This document shows positions 50,641 to 62,037 of a DNA stretch of 64,000 nucleotides, in pieces. Made by a program: the position numbers and the translations under genes. The number at the start of each line of letters is the position of its first letter. Position 1 is the first letter of the stretch. Where the stretch lies: positions 417,748 through 481,747 of the forward strand of contig NZ_FXXN01000027.1 in the NCBI RefSeq assembly GCF_900184795.1, written 5' to 3'. This stretch comes from Magnetospirillum sp. 15-1 (GTDB taxonomy: Bacteria > Pseudomonadota > Alphaproteobacteria > Rhodospirillales > Magnetospirillaceae). The notes under the pieces were generated by a model, which made no database searches, was not told the origin of the DNA, and worked only from the letters and a program-made list of their open reading frames with translations.

Positions 50641-51651
50641 ATGTCCGCCGATCCGCTGGCCGCGGCCTTCGAGCGTATCGAGGCGGGGGACCTGGCGGGG
50701 GCCATGGCCATCTATCGCGCGGCGCAGGGCCTCGGCGACCCTCGGGTCAAGATGTGCCTGGGTCAGTTGCTGCTGCTGCAGGGCGACTACCGCCGTGGCC
50801 TGCCGTTGGCCGAGTACCGTCCCCAGCCGGATATCGCGGGCCGCCGCTGGCGCGGGCAACCCCTGGCCGGCGAGACCGTCCTGATCCGGGGCGAGCAGGG
50901 CTTTGGCGACAATATTCAATTCGTGCGCTACGCGGCGCCGTTGGCGGCGCGCGGCGCGCGGGTGGCGGTGGGCTGCTCCGCCGGCCTGGGCGGCCTGCTG
51001 GCGACGGTCCCCGGCGTGTCGGCGGTGGTGGAGACGGGGCAGGCCATGGCGCCGCCCGATTTCGAAGTGCCCATGATGTCGCTGCCTTACCTGTTCGGCA
51101 CCACGCTGCAGACTATTCCGGCCGATATTCCCTATCTGACGGCCGATTCTGGGCTGGTGGCATCCTGGCGGAACCGTCTGGCGGCCTATTCCGGGCTGAA
51201 GGTCGGGCTGGTCTGGGGGGGCAATTCCGAGGTCGACTACGATTGGCGGCGTTCGCCGGGGCTCGATCCCTATCTGGCGCTGCTGGACGTGCCGGGAGCG
51301 ACGTTCTTCAGCCTGCAGAAGGGGCCGGCCGCCGCCCAACTGGCGGGACGGAGCCTGCCGGGCCGGATGATCGACCTTGGCCCCGACCTCACCGATTTCG
51401 GCCAGACCGCCGCCGCCATGGAAGCGCTGGATCTGGTCGTCTCGTCGTGCACGTCGCCCGCCCATCTGGCCGGGGCGCTGGGTCGCCCGGTATGGGTGGT
51501 GCTGGGCGCCTTTCCCGACTGGCGGTGGCTGCTCGATCGCGACGACAGCCCCTGGTACCCCAGCGCGCGGCTGTTCCGGGCCGGGCGCGGCGAAGGCTGG
51601 GGGCCGGTCCTGGGGCGGCTGCGGGATGCGCTGCTGCGGCGGGTGGGCTGA
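50641..51651 (+). CDS. TPR-type GT-B glycosyltransferase-like protein
   Basis: 336 residues. A short helical N-terminus, then a segment seen in TPR proteins with a heptosyltransferase-like C-terminal domain: LIRGEQGFGDNIQFVRYAAP, VGLVWGGNSEVDYDWRRS, ALDLVVSSCTSPAHLAGALG and VWVVLGAFPDWRWLL. The catalytic residues of GT9 enzymes are not clear, so activity is uncertain. It starts three bases after the previous stop. The start codon ATG is immediately usable. Confidence 0.75.
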   Translation: MSADPLAAAFERIEAGDLAGAMAIYRAAQGLGDPRVKMCLGQLLLLQGDYRRGLPLAEYRPQPDIAGRRWRGQPLAGETVLIRGEQGFGDNIQFVRYAAPLAARGARVAVGCSAGLGGLLATVPGVSAVVETGQAMAPPDFEVPMMSLPYLFGTTLQTIPADIPYLTADSGLVASWRNRLAAYSGLKVGLVWGGNSEVDYDWRRSPGLDPYLALLDVPGATFFSLQKGPAAAQLAGRSLPGRMIDLGPDLTDFGQTAAAMEALDLVVSSCTSPAHLAGALGRPVWVVLGAFPDWRWLLDRDDSPWYPSARLFRAGRGEGWGPVLGRLRDALLRRVG

Positions 51652-52026
51652 TCAGCCCGCCTTGCCGGCGCCGGTATTCTTCTGACCTTCCAGAAGCCCT
51701 TCGGCCAGTTGCATGTTGATGTTGATCAGGGTGTTGAGCGAGCTGTCGCCGATGGTCGCGCCGTTGGTGAAGGTGGTGTGGGCGACGAATTCGCTCAGCC
51801 GGATCAGATTGGCCTTGAGATCGGGAGGCAGCGGGCTGCCCGGCGACCGGGCCAGGGCGCGGATGGCCACCCAGACTTCCAGGTTATGGTTGAGCGCCGC
51901 CACCAGCTCGGCGGCACGGTTGGCGCCGCTGCGCGCCCGGTCGAGCGCGATGGCCGCCTCGGCCAGGCTGAGGGCCTCCTGCTCGGGAAGGGGAAGGCTC
52001 GACAGATCGCCGATTTCTTCGGTCAT
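51652..52026 (-). CDS. FlaF-like flagellar regulator (divergent paralogue)
   Basis: 124 residues: ALNHNLEVWVAIRALARSPG, LPPDLKANLIRLSEFVAHTT and LNTLININMQLAEGLLEG match the order of the FlaF family (N..W.. , LP..L...L..L..FV, L..LI.IN..IA.GL). AGGAG precedes the ATG. The other FlaF at 53122 is closer to the standard form. Opposite strand from the glycosyltransferases and divergent from the coiled-coil gene. Confidence 0.65.
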   Translation of the reverse strand: MTEEIGDLSSLPLPEQEALSLAEAAIALDRARSGANRAAELVAALNHNLEVWVAIRALARSPGSPLPPDLKANLIRLSEFVAHTTFTNGATIGDSSLNTLININMQLAEGLLEGQKNTGAGKAG

Positions 52027-52100
52027 GGAAGACTCCTGGGGGGCAGCGTTCGACGCGCGGACATTGTTGATTCTGGCCGATAATTCTGCTCCCCGTTCCG

Positions 52101-52115
52101 TTAGAAAACCGTTAA
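52101..52115. promoter_or_regulatory. CtrA-like box between divergent flagellar genes
   Basis: TTAG AAAACCG TTAA, one mismatch from the CtrA full site, in the 200-base gap between the FlaF-like gene and the coiled-coil gene. Confidence 0.4.
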
Positions 52116-52226
52116 TTCCCCCCGTCCGGCGCATGTCTCCAAGACCCCCCGATTTATGGATTTCTTAACGGAACGATGCTAGGCTCGGCATGGGTGAAGA
52201 ATTCGCCCGCCGTGTGGGAGGCTCCT

Positions 52227-53081
52227 TTGACCGATACTGTGCTCAGTGCCTATGCTGGCGATCTGACCCAAATGCTCAGTACGCTGTCTGGTATGTCGGC
52301 GCGCCCGTCGTTCAACCTGGCCTTCGCCAATATGCAGAACGCCATGGCCAATCGCTACAATGACGAGATGTCCTCGTTGCAGCAAAAGGCGATGGACAAG
52401 TACGACACCTCGCTGGATGCCGAGCTGTCCAAGCTGCAGGAGCAGCTGCCCAAGCTGGTGGATTACCAGACCAAGGTTTCCGATACCCGCAATCAGCTCC
52501 TGGACCGCCTGGACCAGATGAGCGATCTGGACACCATCAATTCCACCCTGCAGCTCGATGCCCAGAACGGCAATGCGGTGGCGTCCTCGGTGTATGACGC
52601 CGGCGTCGACAGCGTCAAAAGCAAGTTCGGCCAATTGCCGTTCGTCGACGGGAACGAGTTCGGGTTCTCCGGCGACGACGGCATCGGCAACCTTCGTCTG
52701 AACGGGGTTGGGCTGGGGCACTTCAGCGTCGATAACGACGCGGCCAAGCCGCCCACCGGCTCGACCTACGATCTGGTCGCCGCGCGGACCAAGGTCAACG
52801 ACACCCTGGATCTGGTCACCAACCGCCTGGACATGGTGGCCGGCGAGGTGGAGCGTATCTCGGACCGCATCAGCGAGATCAAGGATCACCAGCAGACCAC
52901 CGTCGCCGATATCAAGGCCGATATCGCCAAGCAGGCGCAGCAGAAGAAGCTGCAGATCGCCCAGCAATTACAGGCCATGTCCGTCAGCTTCGAGGCGCAG
53001 CAGGTGTCCAACGAGCAGATCGTCAAGGCCCAGAACAACGATACCTACCAGGTTGGTTCGGTCGTCAATTTGTTTTCATGA
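52227..53081 (+). CDS. Coiled-coil protein of unknown function in flagellar locus
   Basis: 284 residues, almost all helical, with heptad-like regions (SSLQQKAMDKYDTSLDAELS; ERISDRISEIKDHQQTTVAD) and many Gln and Asp. No signal peptide, no cysteine. The TTG start at 52227 is chosen because GGGAGG lies five bases upstream and MTDTVLSAYAGDL is a clean N-terminus. It ends shortly before flaF. The helical ends resemble exported flagellar proteins, which would fit a cap or filament-associated protein, but no family is recognised. Confidence 0.6.
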   Translation: MTDTVLSAYAGDLTQMLSTLSGMSARPSFNLAFANMQNAMANRYNDEMSSLQQKAMDKYDTSLDAELSKLQEQLPKLVDYQTKVSDTRNQLLDRLDQMSDLDTINSTLQLDAQNGNAVASSVYDAGVDSVKSKFGQLPFVDGNEFGFSGDDGIGNLRLNGVGLGHFSVDNDAAKPPTGSTYDLVAARTKVNDTLDLVTNRLDMVAGEVERISDRISEIKDHQQTTVADIKADIAKQAQQKKLQIAQQLQAMSVSFEAQQVSNEQIVKAQNNDTYQVGSVVNLFS

Positions 53082-53121
53082 GTCGATGGGCTCACCTTCC
53101 TGAGAAGTAATGGGAGAGGTT

Positions 53122-53613
53122 ATGAATCCTTACAGCAATGCAGCCCACGCCGCGAACATCCCCCAGGAAGGCAATCCGCGTGAAACGGAAGCCTGGGCGC
53201 TGACCGAGGCGGCCCGCCGCATGGCGTCGGCGTCGCGCGGGGAGCCCGAGGGCATGCGCGAGGCGCTGCGGCTCAACTGGAAGCTCTGGACCATCTTCCA
53301 GGCCGATCTGATCGGCAAGGTGGAAGCCGGCGAGACGACGGAAACCGTCGTCAACATGCTGAGCCTTTGCCAGTTCGTCGACTTCCATACCGTCGCCGCC
53401 CTGACCGAGCCGGATCCCGCCAAGATGGAGGTTCTGGTCAACATCAACCGCAATATCGCCAGCGGCCTGCGTGACTCCCTGGCCCGCGAGGCCCGCGAGG
53501 CGGCCACCGCCGCCGGCACCGCCGAGCAGGCTGCCGTTCCCGCCGCCGCTCCGGCCGGTGCCTATGCTCCGGCGCCGGGTGCCGCCCATACCCCGATCAG
53601 CGCTACCGCCTGA
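53122..53613 (+). CDS. flaF: Flagellar biosynthesis regulator FlaF
   Basis: 163 residues. EALRLNWKLWTIFQADLIGK, MLSLCQFVDFHTVAALTEPD and VLVNINRNIASGLRDSLARE form the FlaF signature. FlaF helps flagellin synthesis and secretion in alphaproteobacteria. The C-terminal tail is Ala/Pro-rich and low complexity. The ATG at 53122 follows GGAGAGG; the ATG 12 bases earlier is an alternative. A terminator follows. Confidence 0.88.
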   Translation: MNPYSNAAHAANIPQEGNPRETEAWALTEAARRMASASRGEPEGMREALRLNWKLWTIFQADLIGKVEAGETTETVVNMLSLCQFVDFHTVAALTEPDPAKMEVLVNINRNIASGLRDSLAREAREAATAAGTAEQAAVPAAAPAGAYAPAPGAAHTPISATA

Positions 53614-53636
53614 TCGCGATCTGGGTGTTCCGTTTC

Positions 53637-53676
53637 ATCCCCGGACACGGCACGGCGCCCTGTCCGGGGATTTTTC
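53637..53676 (+). terminator. Rho-independent terminator of flaF
   Basis: ATCCCCGGACA / TGTCCGGGGAT with a 13-base loop, followed by TTTTT. 24 bases after the stop. Confidence 0.85.
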
Positions 53677-53704
53677 ATTCCGTCCCGCTCCATCCCATCC
53701 GGTC

Positions 53705-54814
53705 ATGACCCCTGCGGCCCGCCCCATTCTACTGTTCGCCGCCGCCGATCCGGGCGGTGCCAGCGCTGTTCTGCCCGTCGTGACGCTGCTGGCGGCGCGC
53801 GGGGGGGCGGTGGCGGTCCTCGACCACGGCTTTCTCGGCCGCAACGCTCCGTCCGATTTGATGCGGCTGGCATCTCCATCGGAAGGCGATTTCGGGGACT
53901 GGCTGGAGGATACGGGAGTCGGGGGGCTCTGTTTCGGCACCTCCCTGGCCGACCATTTGCCCCTGTCCCTGGCCCGTGCCGCCCGGCGGCGCGGGATACC
54001 GGTGGCCTGCGTGCTGGACAACTGGATGAACTACCGGGCCCGCCTGGAGATGGATGGCGGCCCATTGCTGATTCCCGATCTTTACGCCGTCATGGACGAC
54101 AAGGCACGGGACGAGGCGCTGGCCGAGGGAGTCCCGCCTGCCTGCCTGCGGGTCACCGGCCATCCCGGACTGGCCGGATTGGCCCGGGAGATCGCCGCCG
54201 CCGATTCCGGCTGGCGCAACGGTGTGCGGGCGCGGCTGGGGCTGGGCGGGCCGGGGCGGGAACTGATCGCCTTCATCGGCGAACCGGTGATCAAGGATCA
54301 GGGCGAGGGTCCGGAGACCCCCAGCTGGCGCGGCTATACCGAACGCGATGCCCTGGCCCTGCTGTGCCGGGAATTGCAGCCTCGGGCCAAGGACCTGGAC
54401 GTGGCCATCGTTCCCCATCCCCGCGACGACGTGGCCGCGCTGGACGATCTGTGGCAACAATGCCGGGGCGGCCTGGGAGGCGGTCTGGTCGATGGCGTTT
54501 CCGGGCGGCAGGTGGTGCAGGTCGCCGATCGGGTGGCGGGCATGGCCTCCATCATGCTCTATGAGGCCTGGCTGCAGGGCAAGCCGGTCCTCAGCCTGCA
54601 GCCGGGGCTGGTTCGTGATGATCTGGCCCGGTCGGTGCGGCGGCCGGGGATCATCCCGGTGACCCGGCCGGAGCAGGCGGAGGCGGCGGTTGCCGGCTGG
54701 CTGGCGGCGGGGCCGGGCGAAATCCGGCCGGATTGTTTGCGCCACGGCGAGGCGCCGGCCATTCTGGCTGATTTGATGCAACACATGATGGAAAAAATCA
54801 ATGGCGAAGCTTGA
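53705..54814 (+). CDS. GT-B-fold glycosyltransferase-like protein
   Basis: 369 residues. Begins MTPAARPILLFAAADPGGAS, an N-terminal Rossmann-like strand-glycine segment. DNWMNYRARLEMD and LRVTGHPGLAGLAREI resemble sugar epimerases and GT-B transferases, and a C-terminal IMLYEAWLQGKPVLSLQPGL is like the donor-binding region. No DXD motif is obvious. The exact reaction is not shown. Start ATG after GTC without a strong SD. It overlaps the TPR-methyltransferase gene by 14 bases. Confidence 0.55.
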   Translation: MTPAARPILLFAAADPGGASAVLPVVTLLAARGGAVAVLDHGFLGRNAPSDLMRLASPSEGDFGDWLEDTGVGGLCFGTSLADHLPLSLARAARRRGIPVACVLDNWMNYRARLEMDGGPLLIPDLYAVMDDKARDEALAEGVPPACLRVTGHPGLAGLAREIAAADSGWRNGVRARLGLGGPGRELIAFIGEPVIKDQGEGPETPSWRGYTERDALALLCRELQPRAKDLDVAIVPHPRDDVAALDDLWQQCRGGLGGGLVDGVSGRQVVQVADRVAGMASIMLYEAWLQGKPVLSLQPGLVRDDLARSVRRPGIIPVTRPEQAEAAVAGWLAAGPGEIRPDCLRHGEAPAILADLMQHMMEKINGEA

Positions 54815-56171
54815 TCGAGTGGAAGAGGCGCTGGGCAAGGCCCGGATGGGCGACCTGTCCAAGGCCCGGACCGTGTCGCGGGACCTGGGCAAGGTGCCGC
54901 CCGGCCATTCCGGCCTGATGGCGGTGGCGGTGGCCGCCCATCAGGCGGGAGACCTGCCCCTGGCCCTGAAGTTCCTCGATCGGGCGGCGGTGTCCGGTTC
55001 CGTCGATGCCCTGTATGGCCGAGGCGTGGTGCTGGGGGCCATGGGGCGCCTGGACGAGGCGCGGGCGGCTTTCGCCAAGTGCCTGGAGCGGGCTCCGGCC
55101 CACGAGGCGGCGCTGACCAATCTGGGCGGGCTGCAGCAGATGGCCGGCGACCTTGCCGCGGCGGAACGCAGTTACCGCGCCGTTCTGGACTTCGCCCCCC
55201 AGGCCGCTCTGGCGCTGCATAACCTTGCCGGGCTGTGTCTGGCCCAGGGACGGCGCGACGAGGCCGAGGACCTCGCCCGCCGGGCCTTCGACCTTCAGCC
55301 CGGACCGGACACGGCGCTGCGGCTGGCCGATATCCTGGGCGAGGCGGGGCGGTATGCCGAGGCGGTGAGCATGCTGCGTCCGGTGCTGGCCTCCTATCCC
55401 GGCGACGCGCGGCTGTGGCGGACGGCGGGGCATGCCAGCAAGAAGCTGGGGAACACCGCCGAGGCGGTGGCGGCTTATCGCGCGGCGCTGGACCTCGATC
55501 CCCAGGACGGCGAGGCCCGCCACATGATCGCCGCCCTGACCGGCACCAATACCGAACGTGCCCCGGCCGATTACGTCCGGGGCTTCTTCGACACCTATGC
55601 CGACCGCTTCGAGAGCCATCTGGTCGAGGACGTCAAGTATCAGGCCCCCGCCACCCTGCGCGCCCTGTTCGACCGGGTGGGGGATGGCCTGCCGCTGGAC
55701 GCCGTCATCGATCTGGGCTGCGGCACCGGCCTGACCGCCCAGGCGTTCCAGGGAATCGCCGGCCGCTTCTTCGGCGTCGATCTGTCGCCGCGCATGCTGC
55801 AACTGGCGGCGGCCACCGGCCTCTATACCGAACTGCGGGAGGCCGATGCCGCCACCGCCCTGGCCCGCAGCGTCGACCTGTCGGCGGTGCTGGCCACCGA
55901 CCTGTTCATCTATGTGGGTGACCTGGAGGACATCTTCGCCGGCGCTTCCCGCGCCCTGGCGCCCGGCGGCTGGCTGCTGTTCTCGGTGGAGACCGGCGAG
56001 GGCGAGGGCTACACCCTGCGTCCCTCCGGCCGCTATGCCCAGTCGCCCGCCTATATCCGCGCTTTGATCGCCCGCCACGGCCTGACCGAGGTGGCGTGCG
56101 AACGGGGCCGCATCCGCGGCGGCTCGGACGGCGATATCGATGGCGACTACTGGGTGGTCCGCAAGCCGTAA
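54801..56171 (+). CDS. TPR and SAM-dependent methyltransferase fusion
   Basis: 456 residues: six or so TPR units (about 1-240, for example AALTNLGGLQQMAGDLAAAE, LWRTAGHASKKLGNTAEAVA) and a class I methyltransferase domain from about 265, with VIDLGCGTGLTAQAFQG, GVDLSPRMLQLAA and FIYVGDLEDIFAGASRAL. It may methylate a sugar or protein in the glycosylation locus. The start overlaps the previous gene by 14 bases, so it is in the same operon. Confidence 0.8.
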   Translation: MAKLDRVEEALGKARMGDLSKARTVSRDLGKVPPGHSGLMAVAVAAHQAGDLPLALKFLDRAAVSGSVDALYGRGVVLGAMGRLDEARAAFAKCLERAPAHEAALTNLGGLQQMAGDLAAAERSYRAVLDFAPQAALALHNLAGLCLAQGRRDEAEDLARRAFDLQPGPDTALRLADILGEAGRYAEAVSMLRPVLASYPGDARLWRTAGHASKKLGNTAEAVAAYRAALDLDPQDGEARHMIAALTGTNTERAPADYVRGFFDTYADRFESHLVEDVKYQAPATLRALFDRVGDGLPLDAVIDLGCGTGLTAQAFQGIAGRFFGVDLSPRMLQLAAATGLYTELREADAATALARSVDLSAVLATDLFIYVGDLEDIFAGASRALAPGGWLLFSVETGEGEGYTLRPSGRYAQSPAYIRALIARHGLTEVACERGRIRGGSDGDIDGDYWVVRKP

Positions 56172-56258
56172 CCGGATGATCGCGTCAGGCTCCAGGCGCG
56201 CGCAAGCCCGCTTGGAGCGGGCTGGTCAGCCTTGGACGGCTATCAAAACAAGGGGGAA

Positions 56259-56336
56259 TGGGGCGAGTGATCGGAATCGAACCGACGACATCCAGTACCA
56301 CAAACTGGCGCTCTAACCAACTGAGCTACACCCGCC
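56259..56336 (-). tRNA. tRNA-His (GTG)
   Basis: Full cloverleaf on the minus strand: anticodon loop TTGTGGT, TAGCTCAGTTGGTTAGAGC D-arm, GGTTCGATTCC T-arm, 8-bp acceptor stem including the extra 5' G (-1) opposite C73, and encoded CCA. Confidence 0.95.
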
Positions 56337-56386
56337 ACCGGGGGAGGCCGCATGTTTAGCCAAATCCGGGGGCGCCCGTCAAGGGG

Positions 56387-57547
56387 CTATCCTTGGAAAT
56401 AACGTTCCAGCCGTGTCACCGCCTCGTCGATGGCCGCCTCCGTCTTGGCGAAGCAGAAGCGGGCGAAGCGGTCGACGTCGCCGCCCTGGTAGAAGGCGCT
56501 GACCGGAATGGCCGCCACGCCGGCCTTTTCCGTGATGTGGCGGCAAAACTCCCGGTCGTCGCCGGTAAAGCCCAGGGGGCGGAAATCGGCGGTCAGAAAA
56601 TAGCTGCCGCCAGTGTCCATCACGCCAAAGCCGACCCGCCGCAGGCCGGCGGCCAGCCGGTCGCGCCGCTCGGCCAGCATGGCGGCGAGGTTGTCATAAT
56701 AGGAATCCTCCTTGCCCAGGCCCCAGGCCACCGCCGCCTGCAGATTGGGCGGCGTGGTGAAGGTCAGGTACTGGTGGGCCTTGGCCACCGGCGCCAGGAC
56801 TTCCGGGGCGGCGATCACCCAACCCACCTTCCAGCCGGTCAGCGAGAAGATCTTGCCGGCCGAGCCGATCTTCAGGCAGCGCCCGCGCATTCCGGGCAGG
56901 GTCATCAGCGGCACGTGGCGCCGTCCGTCATAGACCAGATGCTCGTAGACCTCGTCGCAGACGCAATAGGCGTCGAAGCGCTCCAGCAGCCCGGCGACGA
57001 AATCCAGTTCGTCGCGATTCCACACCTTGCCGGCCGGATTCATCGGCGTGTTGAGCAGCATCAGCTTGGTCCGGGGCGAGAATGCCGCCGCTAGGGCCTC
57101 CCGCGGCAGGTCCCAATGGGGCGGGGCGACGCGGACCAGCTTAGGCGTGCCCCCGGCCCGGCGGATGATGGGCAGATAGCTGTCGTAGAGCGGCTCGATC
57201 AGCACCACCTCGTCGCCCGGCTCGATCAGCCCGAACAGGCAGGCGGCCAGCGCCTCGGTGGCGCCCGAGGTCACCATCACCTCGGCCATGGGGTCGAGGT
57301 CCAGGCCGTAGAAGCGCCGGTCGTGGGCGGCGATGGCCTGGCGCAGTTCGGGAATGCCCATCATGGACGGGTACTGGTTGGGGCCGTGGCTGACCGCCTC
57401 GGCCGCCCTGGCGACCACGTCGGCGGGCTCCAGCCCCTCGGGGAAGCCCTGGCCCAGATTGACCGCGCCGTGGGCCTGGGCCAGCCGGCTCATGGTTTCG
57501 AAGATGGTGGTGCCGAACGACGACAGGATGGAGTTGGCGGTCTTCAA
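56387..57547 (-). CDS. PLP-dependent aminotransferase (class I/II)
   Basis: 386 residues: VNLGQGFPEG, TSGATEALAACLFG (PLP phosphate cup), LNTPMNPAGKVW (Asn), VCDEVYEHLVYDG (Asp/Tyr) and SAGKIFSLTGWKVGW with the PLP lysine. It is most like the kynurenine/methionine aminotransferase (YbdL) and DapC groups. Which amino acid it uses is not shown. Divergent from glnB, 237 bases away. Confidence 0.9.
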   Translation of the reverse strand: MKTANSILSSFGTTIFETMSRLAQAHGAVNLGQGFPEGLEPADVVARAAEAVSHGPNQYPSMMGIPELRQAIAAHDRRFYGLDLDPMAEVMVTSGATEALAACLFGLIEPGDEVVLIEPLYDSYLPIIRRAGGTPKLVRVAPPHWDLPREALAAAFSPRTKLMLLNTPMNPAGKVWNRDELDFVAGLLERFDAYCVCDEVYEHLVYDGRRHVPLMTLPGMRGRCLKIGSAGKIFSLTGWKVGWVIAAPEVLAPVAKAHQYLTFTTPPNLQAAVAWGLGKEDSYYDNLAAMLAERRDRLAAGLRRVGFGVMDTGGSYFLTADFRPLGFTGDDREFCRHITEKAGVAAIPVSAFYQGGDVDRFARFCFAKTEAAIDEAVTRLERYFQG

Positions 57548-57710
57548 CGGAGCTGCTCCGGAGCGGATTTGGAAGCTCCCAGCCTAGCCCGGAAGGTGGG
57601 CTCAGGTGAAGGGGATGAGATTTGCCCAGGAAATAGGCGTAAATGCCTGAAAAGAGGGCATCTTTGGGCCGAGATTCATGGCAGCCCCCGTGTTTTCACG
57701 GTGGCCGAAC

Positions 57711-58123
<413 letters not shown>

Positions 58124-58206
58124 GTTTTTCGCTCCTTCCGCCGCTCCTTGAATCGGGGCGCGGGATGGGCATACGTGTTCAACTCTCAACTCTCAGGAAT
58201 GTGACC

Positions 58207-59619
58207 ATGTCCGACGACGTCAAGAAGGTCCTCGAACTGATCAAGGAAAACGACGTGAAGTACGTCGATTTCCGCTTCACCGATCCGCGCGGCAAGTGGC
58301 AGCACACCGCTCAGCACGTGTCCACCGTGGACGCCGACATGCTGAACGAAGGCATCATGTTCGACGGTTCGTCGATCGCCGGCTGGAAGAGCATCAACGA
58401 GTCCGACATGATCCTGAAGCCCGACGCTTCGTCGGCCGTCATGGACCCCTTCGCCGCCCAGTCGCAGCTGATCATCAACTGTGACATCGTCGAGCCCGCC
58501 ACCGGCCAGCTCTACGACCGCGACCCGCGCTCCATCGCCAAGCGCGCCGAGGCCTATGTGAAGTCCTCGGGCGTGGGTGACAGCACCTATTTCGGCCCCG
58601 AGGCCGAGTTCTTCGTGTTCGACGACGTCAAGTACGAACTCGGCATGAACAAGGGCTATTACGAGCTGCGCTCGGAAGACGGCGTCGAGGCCCAGGGCCG
58701 CGACTTCGCCGAGGGCAACCTGGGCCACCGTCCGGGCGTCAAGGGCGGCTACTTCCCGGTTCCGCCGGTGGACGGCCACGTGGACATGCGCGCCGAGATG
58801 CTGACCGTGATGGGTGAGATGGGCCTGCCCATCGAGAAGCACCACCACGAAGTGGCCTCGTCGCAGCACGAGCTGGGCATCAAGTTCGGCGGCCTGGTCG
58901 AGGCTGCCGACTGGATCCAGATCTACAAGTACGTGGTCCACAACGTCGCCGCCTCCTACGGCAAGACCGCGACCTTCATGCCGAAGCCGATCTATGGCGA
59001 CAACGGCTCGGGCATGCACGTCCACCAGTCCATCTGGAAGGCCGGCAAGCCCCTGTTCGCCGGTTCGGGCTATGCCGACCTGTCGGACATGGCGCTGTAC
59101 TACATCGGCGGCATCATCAAGCACGCCAAGGCCATCAACGCCTTCACCAACCCGCTGACCAACAGCTACAAGCGCCTGATCCCCGGCTTCGAAGCCCCGG
59201 TTCTGCTGGCCTACTCGGCCCGCAACCGTTCGGCCTCCTGCCGTATCCCCTACTCGGCCTCGCCGAAGGGCAAGCGCGTCGAAGTCCGCTTCCCCGACCC
59301 CGGCGCGAACCCCTACCTGGCCTTCTCGGCCATGCTGATGGCCGGCCTGGACGGTATCGCCAACAAGATCCACCCCGGCGATCCCATGGACAAGAACCTG
59401 TACGATCTGCCCCCCGAGGAGCTCAAGCAGGTCCCGACCGTGTGCGGCTCGCTGCGCGAGGCTCTCGAGGCCCTGCGCTCCAGCCACGACTTCCTGTGCA
59501 AGGGCGACGTGTTCTCGAAGGAATTCATCGAGGCCTACATCGAGCTCAAGTACGAAGAAGTCTACCGCTTCGAGCACACCCCGCATCCGGTCGAGTTCCA
59601 GATGTATTATTCGGTCTAA
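58207..59619 (+). CDS. glnA: Glutamine synthetase type I
   Basis: 470 residues. Metal and glutamate/ATP sites: [55 protein letters not shown]; adenylylation site Tyr399 in NLYDLPPEE, so it should be controlled by GlnE. AGGAA precedes the ATG. Co-transcribed with glnB. Confidence 0.98.
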   Translation: MSDDVKKVLELIKENDVKYVDFRFTDPRGKWQHTAQHVSTVDADMLNEGIMFDGSSIAGWKSINESDMILKPDASSAVMDPFAAQSQLIINCDIVEPATGQLYDRDPRSIAKRAEAYVKSSGVGDSTYFGPEAEFFVFDDVKYELGMNKGYYELRSEDGVEAQGRDFAEGNLGHRPGVKGGYFPVPPVDGHVDMRAEMLTVMGEMGLPIEKHHHEVASSQHELGIKFGGLVEAADWIQIYKYVVHNVAASYGKTATFMPKPIYGDNGSGMHVHQSIWKAGKPLFAGSGYADLSDMALYYIGGIIKHAKAINAFTNPLTNSYKRLIPGFEAPVLLAYSARNRSASCRIPYSASPKGKRVEVRFPDPGANPYLAFSAMLMAGLDGIANKIHPGDPMDKNLYDLPPEELKQVPTVCGSLREALEALRSSHDFLCKGDVFSKEFIEAYIELKYEEVYRFEHTPHPVEFQMYYSV

Positions 59620-59648
59620 GCCGAGCCGCATCGGGTCCGATTGCGAAG

Positions 59649-59677
59649 CCCCCGCCGGGTCACCGGCGGGGGTTTTT
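59649..59677 (+). terminator. Rho-independent terminator of glnA
   Basis: CCCCCGCCGG / CCGGCGGGGG with a GTCA loop, followed by TTTTT. Confidence 0.92.
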
Positions 59678-59697
59678 CATTGGGGCGGTAAGGAGAT

Positions 59698-59773
59698 TGG
59701 TGGGCCCGGCAGGACTCGAACCTGCAACCAGACCGTTATGAGCGGCCGGCTCTAACCATTGAGCTACAGGCCC
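59698..59773 (-). tRNA. tRNA-Ile2 (CAT)
   Basis: Complete cloverleaf on the minus strand, anticodon loop CTCATAA. The body (TAGCTCAATGGTTAGAGC; CTGGTTGCAGGTTCG) resembles tRNA-Ile2, whose CAU anticodon is changed to lysidine by TilS, more than initiator or elongator tRNA-Met. CCA is encoded. Confidence 0.85.
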
Positions 59774-59810
59774 CACCTGGGGCGACCATAACCGAGGCGT
59801 GTCCGAATGC

Positions 59811-59833
59811 AAGGGGGCAGACGCCCCCTTTTT
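59811..59833 (+). terminator. Orphan hairpin-plus-T-run
   Basis: AAGGGGGC / GCCCCCTT with an AGAC loop followed by TTTTT on the plus strand. No plus-strand gene ends just before it; it may back up glnA or stop read-through towards rpoD. Confidence 0.55.
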
Positions 59834-59871
59834 CGTGATTATGGGCAATGAAATGGAAGGGGGCCAAGCAA

Positions 59872-59901
59872 AAGCCCCCTCCCGGCGAGGGGAGGGGGCT
59901 T
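59872..59901 (-). terminator. Rho-independent terminator of rpoD
   Basis: Minus strand AAGCCCCCTCCC / GGGAGGGGGCTT with a six-base loop and TTTTGC after it. 14 bases past the rpoD stop. Confidence 0.88.
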
Positions 59902-59914
59902 GCAGACCGGATGA

Positions 59915-61957
<2,043 letters not shown>

Positions 61958-62037
61958 GAAAAACGCTGCTCCTCAAGGGTCTTGACCCCGAGACGAACCG
62001 GACCCGTCCAGTTCCGCCCCACTCTCCAATATAATCG

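Noticed and set aside
48700-51465. 921-codon open frame opposite the TPR glycosyltransferases
   Set aside because: Antisense of two well-supported genes; composition is rich in Arg, Gln, Gly and His and has no domain motif.
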